Origin: Bin87 sp965203985 | GTDB lineage: Bacteria > Chloroflexota > Dehalococcoidia > Lucifugimonadales > UBA3495 | Reading direction: 5' to 3' | Assembly: GCA_965203985.1 (NCBI GenBank) | Contig: CBDBDS010000003.1 | Coordinates: forward strand, 62,001-126,000 | DNA length: 64,000 nucleotides | Part shown: positions 16,841 through 24,956 of the stretch, piece after piece | How positions within the stretch are numbered: the stretch's first letter is position 1 | Layout: each line of letters opens with the position of its first letter | Notes under the pieces: model-generated | What the model was told of the DNA's origin: nothing | Database searches by the model: none | What the model saw: the letters and a program-made list of their open reading frames with translations, nothing else | Translations under genes and position numbers: made by a program

Positions 16841-17872
16841 GTGATCGCAACGGCGGAAACATACGATAGCTACCGCGCTGGCGTGGACGCCGAACTGCGA
16901 TCGGCGTTCGATGGCCGGCAGGGCATGGTTTACGACCTCCTCCGTTATCATCTGGGCTGGGTGGACGAGCGGGGGAACCCCGCCGATGACTCGTTGACCA
17001 CGCTGCACCACTGCGGCGTCCTGGCGATGGCATCCGCCGACGCGGTTTCCGGCCAGCACGACGAGGCGGTCACCGCCGCCGCCGCTGTTGAGTTGGCGTA
17101 CAATTTCGTGCTCGTGCACAACGACGTCCAGGCTGGCCGCATCGACCAGGATAACGACCGTCCCAGCATCTGGTGGGTGTGGGGTCCGTCGCAGGCCATC
17201 AACGCCGGCGATGGATTGCACGCCCTGGCCCGCTCCGTGTTGATGCGCATGTCCGAAGCCGGAGCGGATGCGGAAGTCGTTCTGGCTGGCCTCCAGGCGT
17301 TGGATCGAGCCTGTCTCACCCTGTGCGAAGGGCAGTACATGGACCTGACCTATCAGGACCAGATCATGGTTTCCGAAGCGGACTACATGGACATGATCGG
17401 GAGAAAATCCGGCGCATTGACCGGGTGTTCGGCGCGCCTGGGAGCCCTGGCCAGCGGTGCCGCATCGGGCACCGCCGACGCGCTGGAGCAATGGGGCAAC
17501 AAACTCGGTATGGCTCGCCAGGTCCGCGAGGATATATCCGACCTGTGGGGCCGCACGGGCGACGGTTTCACCCCAGCCAATATCCTCAACAAGAAGAAAA
17601 GCCTTCCCCTGATCCACGCCCTGCAAAACTCGGACACCGCCGCCAAGCGTGAACTGGGCTCCATCTACATGAAGCGCGTTCTGGAACCCGGCGACACGCC
17701 CCGGATTGTCGCCATTCTGGAAGAGGCCGGTTCCCTGGATTACTCCAACGATAAAATGGACCAACTGCTTGGCGAAGCGCGCGAAGCCCTTGCGGGTGAA
17801 GGTGTCGCGCTTCAGCATCCAGCAGCGTTGGATTGGGCGACCCATTGGGTCGTCGGTCGCGATTCGCGCTGA
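16841..17872 (+). CDS. Polyprenyl (geranylgeranyl-type) diphosphate synthase, altered first Asp motif
   Basis: A 343-residue isoprenyl synthase. The first aspartate-rich region reads HNDVQAGRID (residues 93-102) in place of the canonical HDDxxD, and the second reads REDISD in place of DDxxD. Other landmarks are NAGDGLHALA, CEGQYMDLTY and GRKSGALTGCSA. The fold and family are clear; the Asn substitution in the Mg-binding motif suggests changed metal or substrate use, yet Asp95 and Asp102 remain. GTG start with a GAGG upstream. Confidence 0.82.
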   Translation: MIATAETYDSYRAGVDAELRSAFDGRQGMVYDLLRYHLGWVDERGNPADDSLTTLHHCGVLAMASADAVSGQHDEAVTAAAAVELAYNFVLVHNDVQAGRIDQDNDRPSIWWVWGPSQAINAGDGLHALARSVLMRMSEAGADAEVVLAGLQALDRACLTLCEGQYMDLTYQDQIMVSEADYMDMIGRKSGALTGCSARLGALASGAASGTADALEQWGNKLGMARQVREDISDLWGRTGDGFTPANILNKKKSLPLIHALQNSDTAAKRELGSIYMKRVLEPGDTPRIVAILEEAGSLDYSNDKMDQLLGEAREALAGEGVALQHPAALDWATHWVVGRDSR

Positions 17873-17891
17873 TTTTCCGGACCAGAAAAGC

Positions 17892-19088
17892 ATGACCAAA
17901 CGCGCGCTCAACCAACTGGACGTGGACGGCAAGACCGTGCTGGTGCGTGTCGACTTCAACGTACCCATTGAGCAGGGCGTGGAGTTCATTGCCAACTACG
18001 ACCATCGACTGCGTGCCACCCTGCCCACCATCGAATACCTGGTGGATCGGGATTGCAAGGTGGTGTTGTGCTCCCATTTGGGTCGACCCCGCGGCAGGGT
18101 CGACGAGACCCTGCGGCTGGCGCCCGTTGGCGAGCGCCTGGCTACTCTCCTCGGACGGCCGGTTACCCCGCTGGACGACTGCGTCGGCCCCGCGGTGGCT
18201 GAGGCGGTTAGCGACATGTCGGCCGGCGATGTTTACCTGCTCGAGAACCTGCGTTTCCACGAGGGCGAAGAGAGCAACGATGAGGGATTTACGGCACAGC
18301 TAGCCAGTCTAGCCGACTGCTTCGTCATGGACGCTTTCGCTGTAGCCCACCGAGCCCACGCCTCCACGGTAGGAGTTCCCCAGATCCTCCCCACCGCTAT
18401 GGGGCTTCTCACCCAGCGGGAGGTCGAGTCCCTGGGGGTGGCCCTGGAGAACCCCGTTCGCCCCTTGGCGGCGCTAATGGGCGGCGCCAAGGTCAGCGAC
18501 AAAATCCTCGTTCTGGAAAACCTGCTCACCCGGCTCGATCACCTCTTCATCGGCGGAGGCATGGCGGTGACGTTCCTGGCCGCCCAGGGCAAACCCGTGG
18601 GGCATTCGTCCGTGGAAACCGACCGGTTGGATTTTGCCCGTGATGTGATGGCGCGGGCCGACGCTGCCGGCGTTGCCGTGCATCTGCCTGCCGACCTGGT
18701 CGTTGCCAACGAGTTTGATCCCAATCCCGATGCGGTGGACACTGTGGCCTCGGACGCCGTTCCCGACGGCTGGTACATCATGGACATCGGCCGTGACGCG
18801 GCTTCCGCTTACGCCATCGCTCTTGCCGATTGCCGGACCATCCTGTGGAACGGGCCAATGGGCGTATTTGAGATGGAGCAATTCAGCGTCGGCACACGAC
18901 AGGTGGCCAATGGCATTGCAGGTTTGGCCGACGCAACCACGGTCGTGGGCGGCGGCTCCACCGCTGAGGCTGTTGAAGCCCTGGGCCTCATGGACAGCAT
19001 GACCCACGTATCCACCGGCGGCGGCGCCTCCCTGGAGTTCCTCGAAGGGCGCGTCCTCCCCGGAATCGACGCCATACCTGATGCCTGA
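17892..19088 (+). CDS. pgk: Phosphoglycerate kinase
   Basis: A 398-residue enzyme. VLVRVDFNVP near residue 18 is the substrate signature, then LCSHLGRPRG, ENLRFHEGEE, MGGAKVSDKI, NGPMGVFE and GGGSTAEAVE with the C-terminal nucleotide-binding Gly-rich loop. It moves phosphate from 1,3-bisphosphoglycerate to ADP. The start at 17892 is fixed by the family N-terminus; the longer frame overlaps the prenyl synthase. Next in the row comes phosphoglycerate mutase. Confidence 0.96.
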   Translation: MTKRALNQLDVDGKTVLVRVDFNVPIEQGVEFIANYDHRLRATLPTIEYLVDRDCKVVLCSHLGRPRGRVDETLRLAPVGERLATLLGRPVTPLDDCVGPAVAEAVSDMSAGDVYLLENLRFHEGEESNDEGFTAQLASLADCFVMDAFAVAHRAHASTVGVPQILPTAMGLLTQREVESLGVALENPVRPLAALMGGAKVSDKILVLENLLTRLDHLFIGGGMAVTFLAAQGKPVGHSSVETDRLDFARDVMARADAAGVAVHLPADLVVANEFDPNPDAVDTVASDAVPDGWYIMDIGRDAASAYAIALADCRTILWNGPMGVFEMEQFSVGTRQVANGIAGLADATTVVGGGSTAEAVEALGLMDSMTHVSTGGGASLEFLEGRVLPGIDAIPDA

Positions 19089-19114
19089 CCGCCAGCCGAC
19101 CACCGGAGCCAAGC

Positions 19115-20320
19115 ATGATTGACCTGGAACAGATCCACGACAGTATCGCCAGCACCCCGTCCAAAATCGTCCTCCTGGTAGCCGATGGTTTGGGCGGACT
19201 GCCCCATCCCGACACCCGCAAGTCCGAGTTGGAGACTGCCCACATCCCCAATCTGAACGGGCTGGCCCAGCGCAGCGCCTGCGGTTTGACCACCCCCGTG
19301 GAGGTCGGAATTGCTCCCGGGAGTGGGCCCGGCCATCTGGCGCTTTTCGGCTACAACCCGCTGAAGTACCTTATTGGCCGTGGGGCGCTGGAAGCCCTGG
19401 GCATCGGAGCCGAACTGCTGCCCGGCGACGTGGCCGCACGTGGCAACTTCTGCACCGTGGACGACGAGGGCCTGTTAACCGACCGTCGGGCGGGCCGGAT
19501 CCGGACCGAGCTGAGCGCTCCGTTGTGTCAGCGCCTCGACAGTATCGAGATCCCCGGCGTTCAGGTGGACGTGATGCCGGTGCAGGACTACCGGTTCGTG
19601 CTGCGCCTGCGCGGCGAGGGTCTGTCCGAAGCGGTGGAAGAGACCGACCCCCAACGCGAGGGTTTGCCGCCCCGCCCGGCGCGAGCGCTGGAGGCCGTGG
19701 GTGAACGCACCGCCGAGGTCGTCCAGGAATTCGTAACCCAGGCCGGGCGTCTGCTGTCCGAGGAACAACCCGCCAACATGGTTCTGCTCCGGGGATGGGC
19801 TCAGCTTCCCAATCTTCCTGAATTCGGGCGGGTATATCATTTGAACCCGGCGGCCATCGCCGCTTATCCCATGTACCGGGGTCTCGCTTCCGTCGCCAAC
19901 ATGCGGATCATTCCCACGGGCATGACCTTTGGCGACGAGGTGGACACGCTGCACGCCAATTGGGACGATCACGACTTTTTCTTCATCCACTACAAACCCG
20001 CCGACGCCGCCGGCGAAGACGGCGATTTTGATGGCAAGGTGAAGTGCCTCGAGGAACTGGACAAACACATCCCCCGCATCCTCGACTTGGAGCCCGACGT
20101 GCTCATGGTCGCCGGCGACCACTCCACGCCCGCCGTCATGGCGTCCCACAGTTGGCACCCGGTTCCCTTCATGCTGCACTCGCAACTGACTCTCGGGGAA
20201 GGGGTCGACGGGTTCAACGAGCGCGCCTGCGCCCAGGGGTCAATCGGCCGGATCCCGGCGGAAACCATCATGCTGCTGGCGCTGTCCCACGCTGGCAAAC
20301 TGGGCAAGTACGGCCCGTAA
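19115..20320 (+). CDS. apgM: 2,3-bisphosphoglycerate-independent phosphoglycerate mutase, archaeal type
   Basis: A 401-residue alkaline-phosphatase-superfamily mutase. LLVADGLGG near residue 22 has the first metal Asp, IAPGSGPGHLALFGY carries the catalytic Ser, and MVAGDHSTP and MASHSWHPVPFM give the later metal ligands. It interconverts 3- and 2-phosphoglycerate. This is the ApgM family, not the ~510-residue GpmI type. It completes a pgk-apgM pair before the chaperone block. Confidence 0.93.
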   Translation: MIDLEQIHDSIASTPSKIVLLVADGLGGLPHPDTRKSELETAHIPNLNGLAQRSACGLTTPVEVGIAPGSGPGHLALFGYNPLKYLIGRGALEALGIGAELLPGDVAARGNFCTVDDEGLLTDRRAGRIRTELSAPLCQRLDSIEIPGVQVDVMPVQDYRFVLRLRGEGLSEAVEETDPQREGLPPRPARALEAVGERTAEVVQEFVTQAGRLLSEEQPANMVLLRGWAQLPNLPEFGRVYHLNPAAIAAYPMYRGLASVANMRIIPTGMTFGDEVDTLHANWDDHDFFFIHYKPADAAGEDGDFDGKVKCLEELDKHIPRILDLEPDVLMVAGDHSTPAVMASHSWHPVPFMLHSQLTLGEGVDGFNERACAQGSIGRIPAETIMLLALSHAGKLGKYGP

Positions 20321-20394
20321 CGTCATGTCGAGATGCTGGCCTGTGAAGCGCTGCAATTCCTCTCCGCGGTCGGTCGCTGCGGTGAGGTGCTCTA

Positions 20395-21333
20395 ATGGAG
20401 CAAACGCACTATGAAATGCTGGGTGTACATTCCACGGCCAGCCGCTCGGATATACTCAGAGCATACAGCAATTTGCGTCGAGAGCTTGCGGCGAGGGGCG
20501 ATCAGGCGCAACTGCAAAGCATTACCCGCGCTTTTAATGTACTCAAAGACTCTCGAAGACGTGCTGAGTATGATCGACAAATAGGGACGACCGATCGGGA
20601 AGAAGATCGGCGAGAACAGGAGGAAAGGGAACGTCGGGAACGAGATCGTCGTCGGAGGGAAGAGCGCGAGCGTCAGGAACGAGAACGTCGGGAACAGTTT
20701 CTGCTCTGGCAACGAATGGAACGGGAGCGCCATCAGCGTGAAGAAGACGCACGTCGACAATGGGAGGAGCAGGAACGCGATCGGAAGGCAGTTGAACAGG
20801 AACATTTACGGCCCAAGCGGCATAGAAGCGGATGGCTCCGCTTTGTCACTGCTGGTTACGTTCGCCTCGCCGCTGTTGTCGGCCTTTTGATAACCCTATC
20901 AGCGGTGTCGTTCGGGTTATATGCTTCTGGATGGCAGTTCCCTTCGTTTGCCCCGGTGCCAACTCCCACTCCGGCGCCAACACCGACGATTCAGCCGTTG
21001 CCTACAGCTACTTTGCCGCCGCTAACGGCGACGCCACTCCCACCACCACCAACGCCAACGCCAACGGCGACACCACTTCCAACGCCAACAGCTACGCAAC
21101 TGCCAACGGCAACACCATCGCCGACTCCGACGGTAACTCCACGTCCTACAGTTTCACCTATTGACCGGGCTGCCGCAGCTTACGCCAGCTGTAACGGTCG
21201 ATACACAGACGAAGTCAGGGAGCAGCGCTACGCTGCCGCTAGACACATTTTGGTACAGGGTTACCGCACTGTTGCCGACTTGCTGCAATTGGTGAGGGAA
21301 ACCTGCGGCGGCACGATAGCACCTGGGAGGTGA
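20395..21333 (+). CDS. Membrane-anchored J-domain-like protein without HPD
   Basis: A 312-residue protein in five parts. Residues 5-62 are a J-domain: HYEMLGVHSTAS, AYSNLRRELAARGDQ, AFNVLKDSRRRAEYDR. The invariant HPD between helices II and III is missing (RGD occupies the place). Residues 67-135 are an Arg/Glu-rich helix. One membrane segment (157-177) follows, then a Pro/Thr stalk (187-255) and a C-terminal 55-residue domain with two Cys. Topology: J domain in the cytoplasm, stalk and C-domain outside. Three bases separate its stop from the TPI-GrpE gene, so the two are coupled. Without HPD it may recruit, but not stimulate, Hsp70. Confidence 0.78.
   Translation: MEQTHYEMLGVHSTASRSDILRAYSNLRRELAARGDQAQLQSITRAFNVLKDSRRRAEYDRQIGTTDREEDRREQEERERRERDRRRREERERQERERREQFLLWQRMERERHQREEDARRQWEEQERDRKAVEQEHLRPKRHRSGWLRFVTAGYVRLAAVVGLLITLSAVSFGLYASGWQFPSFAPVPTPTPAPTPTIQPLPTATLPPLTATPLPPPPTPTPTATPLPTPTATQLPTATPSPTPTVTPRPTVSPIDRAAAAYASCNGRYTDEVREQRYAAARHILVQGYRTVADLLQLVRETCGGTIAPGR
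20593..20799 (+). repeat. Arg/Glu-codon tract encoding a charged helix
   Basis: Tandem GAACGTCGGGAACGAG-type units repeat imperfectly inside the J-like gene and encode a single charged helix or coiled coil (about residues 67-135). Confidence 0.7.
20953..21159 (+). repeat. Pro/Thr stalk minisatellite
   Basis: Degenerate CCAACGCCAACGGCGACA-like units encode alternating Pro, Thr and Ala residues 187-255 of the J-like protein. The tract is prone to length change and probably makes an extended, cell-surface-side stalk. Confidence 0.75.
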
Positions 21334-21336
21334 ATA

Positions 21337-22500
21337 ATGGCAACGGCTTTTCGTCCCATGGTCGTTCGTAGTTGGGCAAAGGGCGCAGCCGAATCTGAGA
21401 TCACTACGCTGGCCGAAGCCGCTTCGACGCAATCCGGCGATATTGGCGGAATAAATCTGATACTGTGTCCGCCATTCACCTCACTGGCTGCGGTCAGTTC
21501 AATAATTGGCGATACCGGCGTCGTAATCGGCGCGCCGGCCATACGCGACAAGCATGGAGCAGAAATTAACGATGAAATCGCAGCGACCATCCTAGCCAGC
21601 CGGTGTGAATATGCCCTTGTAGGACATTGGCGATGGCATGAGACCATGGACACCGTGGCATCCGAAACGGCGGCCGCTTTGCGTTGCGGTATTCGCCCGA
21701 TACTCTGCGTTTTTGATAATGATGAGCATCATCACCGGGAGGAGCCGATAGAAGACACCATGCGTCGGCAGATTCAGGGGGCGTTATCCCGCGTCAATTT
21801 TGAACTCTCTCCCAAGTCACTGGCAATTGCTTACGAGCCCGCGTGGACTTTCGAGTCACACCAAACATTGTCTGCTGAACGAGCAGCAGAGATATTGCAG
21901 ACGATTCGCCAAGTGATCACCCAGCGATTGGGGGTGGAAATCGCCGCATCGGTGCCACTTCTCTATGCCGGCCGAGTCAGCCCAAGCGATGCGGATGCTT
22001 TTGCTGCGGCCGAGGGCATCAACGGCATTTTGGTTATCGACGACGATGTTGATTCAGCAGATTTCATGCACATTGCGCGGTCTTTCTCTAGGATTTCGCA
22101 GCACCAAGAAAAGCATTTTATTCCATCGCCGGCACCCAGGTCACAAGGCGCGGCCGCTGACGATACGGAACTCACCGCTGAACAGCAGGCCGTATCCCTC
22201 CTACTCAAACGCAGTTTGCTCCCGGTGATTTCCGAGCTGGAAAACGCCCTAAAATATCTGGGTGAGCGTGAAGCCCAAGGGCTGGAACTAATCCAGGACA
22301 AATTGCAAGAACTACAAAAATGGGAATGCATCTCACGTGTGGGTGAAATCGGCGAGCAGTTTGACCCGGATGTTCACCGCGCCATCGGAACGGACGATCG
22401 GAGTGATTACCCTTCTCGGACTGTGGTAGAACTAGTGCAGCCAGGTTACCGTATTGAGGGCCAGGTAGTGCAAAAGGCGGAAGTAATCGTCAATCGCTAA
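21337..22500 (+). CDS. Fusion of a triosephosphate-isomerase-like barrel with a GrpE head
   Basis: A 387-residue two-domain protein. Residues 5-250 follow triosephosphate isomerase: LCPPFTSL, the H97 strand ALVGH, IRPILCV, and AIAYEPAW with E167. The enzyme appears inactive: GNWK is RSWAK (Lys displaced), GHSERR is GHWRWH, the phosphate-gripping IGTG of loop 6 is FESH, and YGGSV is YAGRV. Residues 286-387 match the GrpE head: LLPVISELENAL, then FDPDVHRAI, VVELVQPGYRIEGQVVQKAEVIV (beta wing). The long GrpE coiled coil is missing. It lies between the J-like gene and dnaK, as expected for a nucleotide exchange factor. Both domain calls are firm; function is inference. Confidence 0.85.
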   Translation: MATAFRPMVVRSWAKGAAESEITTLAEAASTQSGDIGGINLILCPPFTSLAAVSSIIGDTGVVIGAPAIRDKHGAEINDEIAATILASRCEYALVGHWRWHETMDTVASETAAALRCGIRPILCVFDNDEHHHREEPIEDTMRRQIQGALSRVNFELSPKSLAIAYEPAWTFESHQTLSAERAAEILQTIRQVITQRLGVEIAASVPLLYAGRVSPSDADAFAAAEGINGILVIDDDVDSADFMHIARSFSRISQHQEKHFIPSPAPRSQGAAADDTELTAEQQAVSLLLKRSLLPVISELENALKYLGEREAQGLELIQDKLQELQKWECISRVGEIGEQFDPDVHRAIGTDDRSDYPSRTVVELVQPGYRIEGQVVQKAEVIVNR

Positions 22501-22553
22501 TCGTTCGGGCGTCCGCGGTCCCGAAGCGCACATGCGACACCAGGAGCGGGAAA

Positions 22554-24119
22554 ATGGCTAGAGTTTTGGGAATAGACCTTGGCACCACCAACTCCGTCGC
22601 GGCAGTGATTGAAGGCCGGCGGACGCAGGTTCTCGAGAACAACGAGGGCGGCTACATCACGCCGTCGGTAGTGGCGATTACCCCGGACAGCGCGAGGCCC
22701 ATCGTAGGGCAGACGGCCAAGGATCAGGCCGTCATGAATCCGGAAAATACCGTTTACTCGGTGAAACGGATAATGGGTCGCCGCTTTGATGAAACAGAAG
22801 TGAAGGACGCCGCAGCGCGCCTTCCTTATAAAATCGTCAGCGGCGATGAAGGTATCGCGTATGTCGAGATGGAAGGCAAGGTCTATCCGCCGCCCCAGAT
22901 TTCCGCCATGGTGTTGCAGAAAATCAAAAAGGATGCCGAGGCCAAACTCGGCGAGACAGTCACCCGGGCGGTGATCACCATACCGGCGTATTTTAACGAC
23001 AGCCAGCGGCAAGCGACTCTTGACGCCGGCAATATCGCCGGGCTGGAAGTCATGCGCACCGTCACCGAACCGGTGGCCGGAGCGCTGGCATGGGGTATCG
23101 ATCAAGAGGAGGATGCCACCATCGCCGTCTTTGACTTGGGTGGCGGCACCTTTGACGTTACGATCCTGGAAGTTAGCGACGGGGTTTTCGAGGCCAAAGC
23201 GATAAACGGCGATACGTACTTGGGCGGGCACGACTTTGACACGGCCATCTTGGATTGGTTGATCGAGTACTTCAAATCCGAAACGGGGATCGACCTGAAA
23301 CAGAACCGCAGCGCGATCCAAAGTTTGTCACAACACGCCGAGCAGGCCAAAATTCGGTTGTCCAACACTGATCAAACGCGTATCACCCAAGGATACATCG
23401 CAGCTGACGCCAGCGGGCCGTTGCATTTGAACAAAACCCTAACCCGTTTGCAAATGGAGGAAATGGTCCGCCCGTTAATCGACCGATTGGAGCGCCCATG
23501 CCAGGGGGCGATGGCCGACGCTGGCGTTGCTCCGGAAGACATCGACCACGTTATCCTGATCGGTGGCATGACGCGCATGCCGGCGGTGAGAGCGAAGGTC
23601 CGCGAGATTTTCGGACAAGAGCCCACCAGCCCGGTGAACCCGGACGAGGCTGTGGCAATAGGAGCCGCCATCCAGGCTGGTATCATCAGCGGCGAAGGGG
23701 GCCTGGCCGACGTGCTGGTGCTTGACGTAACTCCCCTCAGCCTGGGTTGCCGGTTGGTAGATGGCCGGAACGATGTCATCATTCCTCGCAACAGCACCAT
23801 CCCGACGATGGAGACGAAGACACACACCACCGCGTTCGACAACCAGACTGTGGCGACCATAAATGTCACCCAAGGTGAGTCGCCATGGGCTGGTGAAAAT
23901 CATCACTTTGCAGAATACCAACTCCTAGGTATCCCGCCGCAGCCCGCTGGTGTGCCAAAGATTGAAACCACCTACTCGATTGATGCCAATGGGATCCTGA
24001 CTGCCACGTCACGAGAAATGGAAACAGGCAAGGAAGTGGAGACCATCGTCGGGGACGCTTGCCGGCTGCCGAGGTCAGAGGTTGCCCGCCTGACTGACGA
24101 GTTGGCGGTTTTTGACTGA
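22554..24119 (+). CDS. dnaK: DnaK (Hsp70) lacking the helical lid
   Basis: A 521-residue Hsp70; normal DnaK is about 610-640. The ATPase domain is intact: GIDLGTTNSVAAV (residues 6-18), IPAYFNDSQRQATLDAG, FDLGGGTFDV and LIGGMTRMP. The beta substrate-binding domain is present from LDVTPLSLGC through DNQTVATINVTQGE, GIPPQPAGVPKIETTYSIDANGI and ATGKE-like METGKEVE. The chain stops just into the first lid helix, so no alpha lid and no C-terminal EEVD-like tail exist. RBS GCGGGA. Partner of the GrpE fusion 53 bases upstream. A standard full-length DnaK is presumably elsewhere in the genome. Confidence 0.9.
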   Translation: MARVLGIDLGTTNSVAAVIEGRRTQVLENNEGGYITPSVVAITPDSARPIVGQTAKDQAVMNPENTVYSVKRIMGRRFDETEVKDAAARLPYKIVSGDEGIAYVEMEGKVYPPPQISAMVLQKIKKDAEAKLGETVTRAVITIPAYFNDSQRQATLDAGNIAGLEVMRTVTEPVAGALAWGIDQEEDATIAVFDLGGGTFDVTILEVSDGVFEAKAINGDTYLGGHDFDTAILDWLIEYFKSETGIDLKQNRSAIQSLSQHAEQAKIRLSNTDQTRITQGYIAADASGPLHLNKTLTRLQMEEMVRPLIDRLERPCQGAMADAGVAPEDIDHVILIGGMTRMPAVRAKVREIFGQEPTSPVNPDEAVAIGAAIQAGIISGEGGLADVLVLDVTPLSLGCRLVDGRNDVIIPRNSTIPTMETKTHTTAFDNQTVATINVTQGESPWAGENHHFAEYQLLGIPPQPAGVPKIETTYSIDANGILTATSREMETGKEVETIVGDACRLPRSEVARLTDELAVFD

Positions 24120-24161
24120 AATCTCCGAATAATCTTTGGCATGCCCGGGAGGAAACCAGCT

Positions 24162-24938
24162 GTGTTAATCCCCTCTAACATCGTCGCCGGCAACTGGAAG
24201 ATGAACACTGACATCGCTTCCGGCGTATTGTTGGCCGCCGCGGTTGCGGCCGGCGCGTCGGCGCTGTCTGGGGTACAGGTCGCGGTTGCGCCGCCCTTCG
24301 TGTCGCTGGTGGCGGTGCGGGATGCAGTGGCTGGGAGCGGCGTAGCGGTGGCCGCGCAGAATATGCACGCCGACGACAGTGGCGCGTTCACCGGAGAAGT
24401 AGCTCCACCGATGCTGGTCGGTTTGTGCGACTACGTGATCATCGGCCACTCAGAACGCCGCCAGTTCTTCGGCGAAACGGACGAGTCCGTGGGCCGCAAG
24501 GCCGCGGCGGCGCTGCAACATGGTCTGCGTCCCATCGTTTGCGTCGGCGAGACGCTCGATGAGCGGGAATCAGGCCGGGCTGCCGAGGTCATCCGTCGCC
24601 AGGTCGTCGCTGCGCTGACTGATCTAGACCCCGAATCCACCGCCGGTCTCCTGACCATTGCGTATGAACCTGTCTGGGCCATCGGCACCGGCCGCGCCGC
24701 GACTCCCGAGATCGCGGAGCAGATCATGGGCGGGGCGATCGGCTCCACAGTGGCGGCCGTCTTGGGAGCCGATGCCGCTTTGGCGACTCCGCTGCTGTAC
24801 GGCGGTAGCGTGAACCCGGCCAACGCCGCCGACTTCGCCGCCGTGCCGAGCATCAACGGCGCCCTGGTGGGTGGCGCGAGCCTTGAGGCTGGTACCTTCC
24901 TGGACGTGGCGGCCGCGTTCTCCAATCGCGACCAGTAG
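24162..24938 (+). CDS. tpiA: Triosephosphate isomerase
   Basis: A 258-residue canonical enzyme: VAGNWKMN with the substrate Lys, VIIGHSERRQFFGE with the catalytic His, AYEPVWAIGTG with the catalytic Glu and flexible loop, and LYGGSVNP. The GTG at 24162 has GGGAGG eight bases upstream and is preferred; an ATG at 24141 would add seven residues and contain that RBS. It is the intact counterpart of the barrel domain in the gene at 21337 and interconverts dihydroxyacetone phosphate and glyceraldehyde 3-phosphate. Confidence 0.93.
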   Translation: MLIPSNIVAGNWKMNTDIASGVLLAAAVAAGASALSGVQVAVAPPFVSLVAVRDAVAGSGVAVAAQNMHADDSGAFTGEVAPPMLVGLCDYVIIGHSERRQFFGETDESVGRKAAAALQHGLRPIVCVGETLDERESGRAAEVIRRQVVAALTDLDPESTAGLLTIAYEPVWAIGTGRAATPEIAEQIMGGAIGSTVAAVLGADAALATPLLYGGSVNPANAADFAAVPSINGALVGGASLEAGTFLDVAAAFSNRDQ

Positions 24939-24956
24939 CGTCCGTCCGGCCGGTTC

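Noticed and set aside
20953..21159. Short tandem repeats that might be a CRISPR array
   Set aside because: The units are codon-level Pro/Thr repeats within an open frame, with no constant repeat and variable spacer arrangement.
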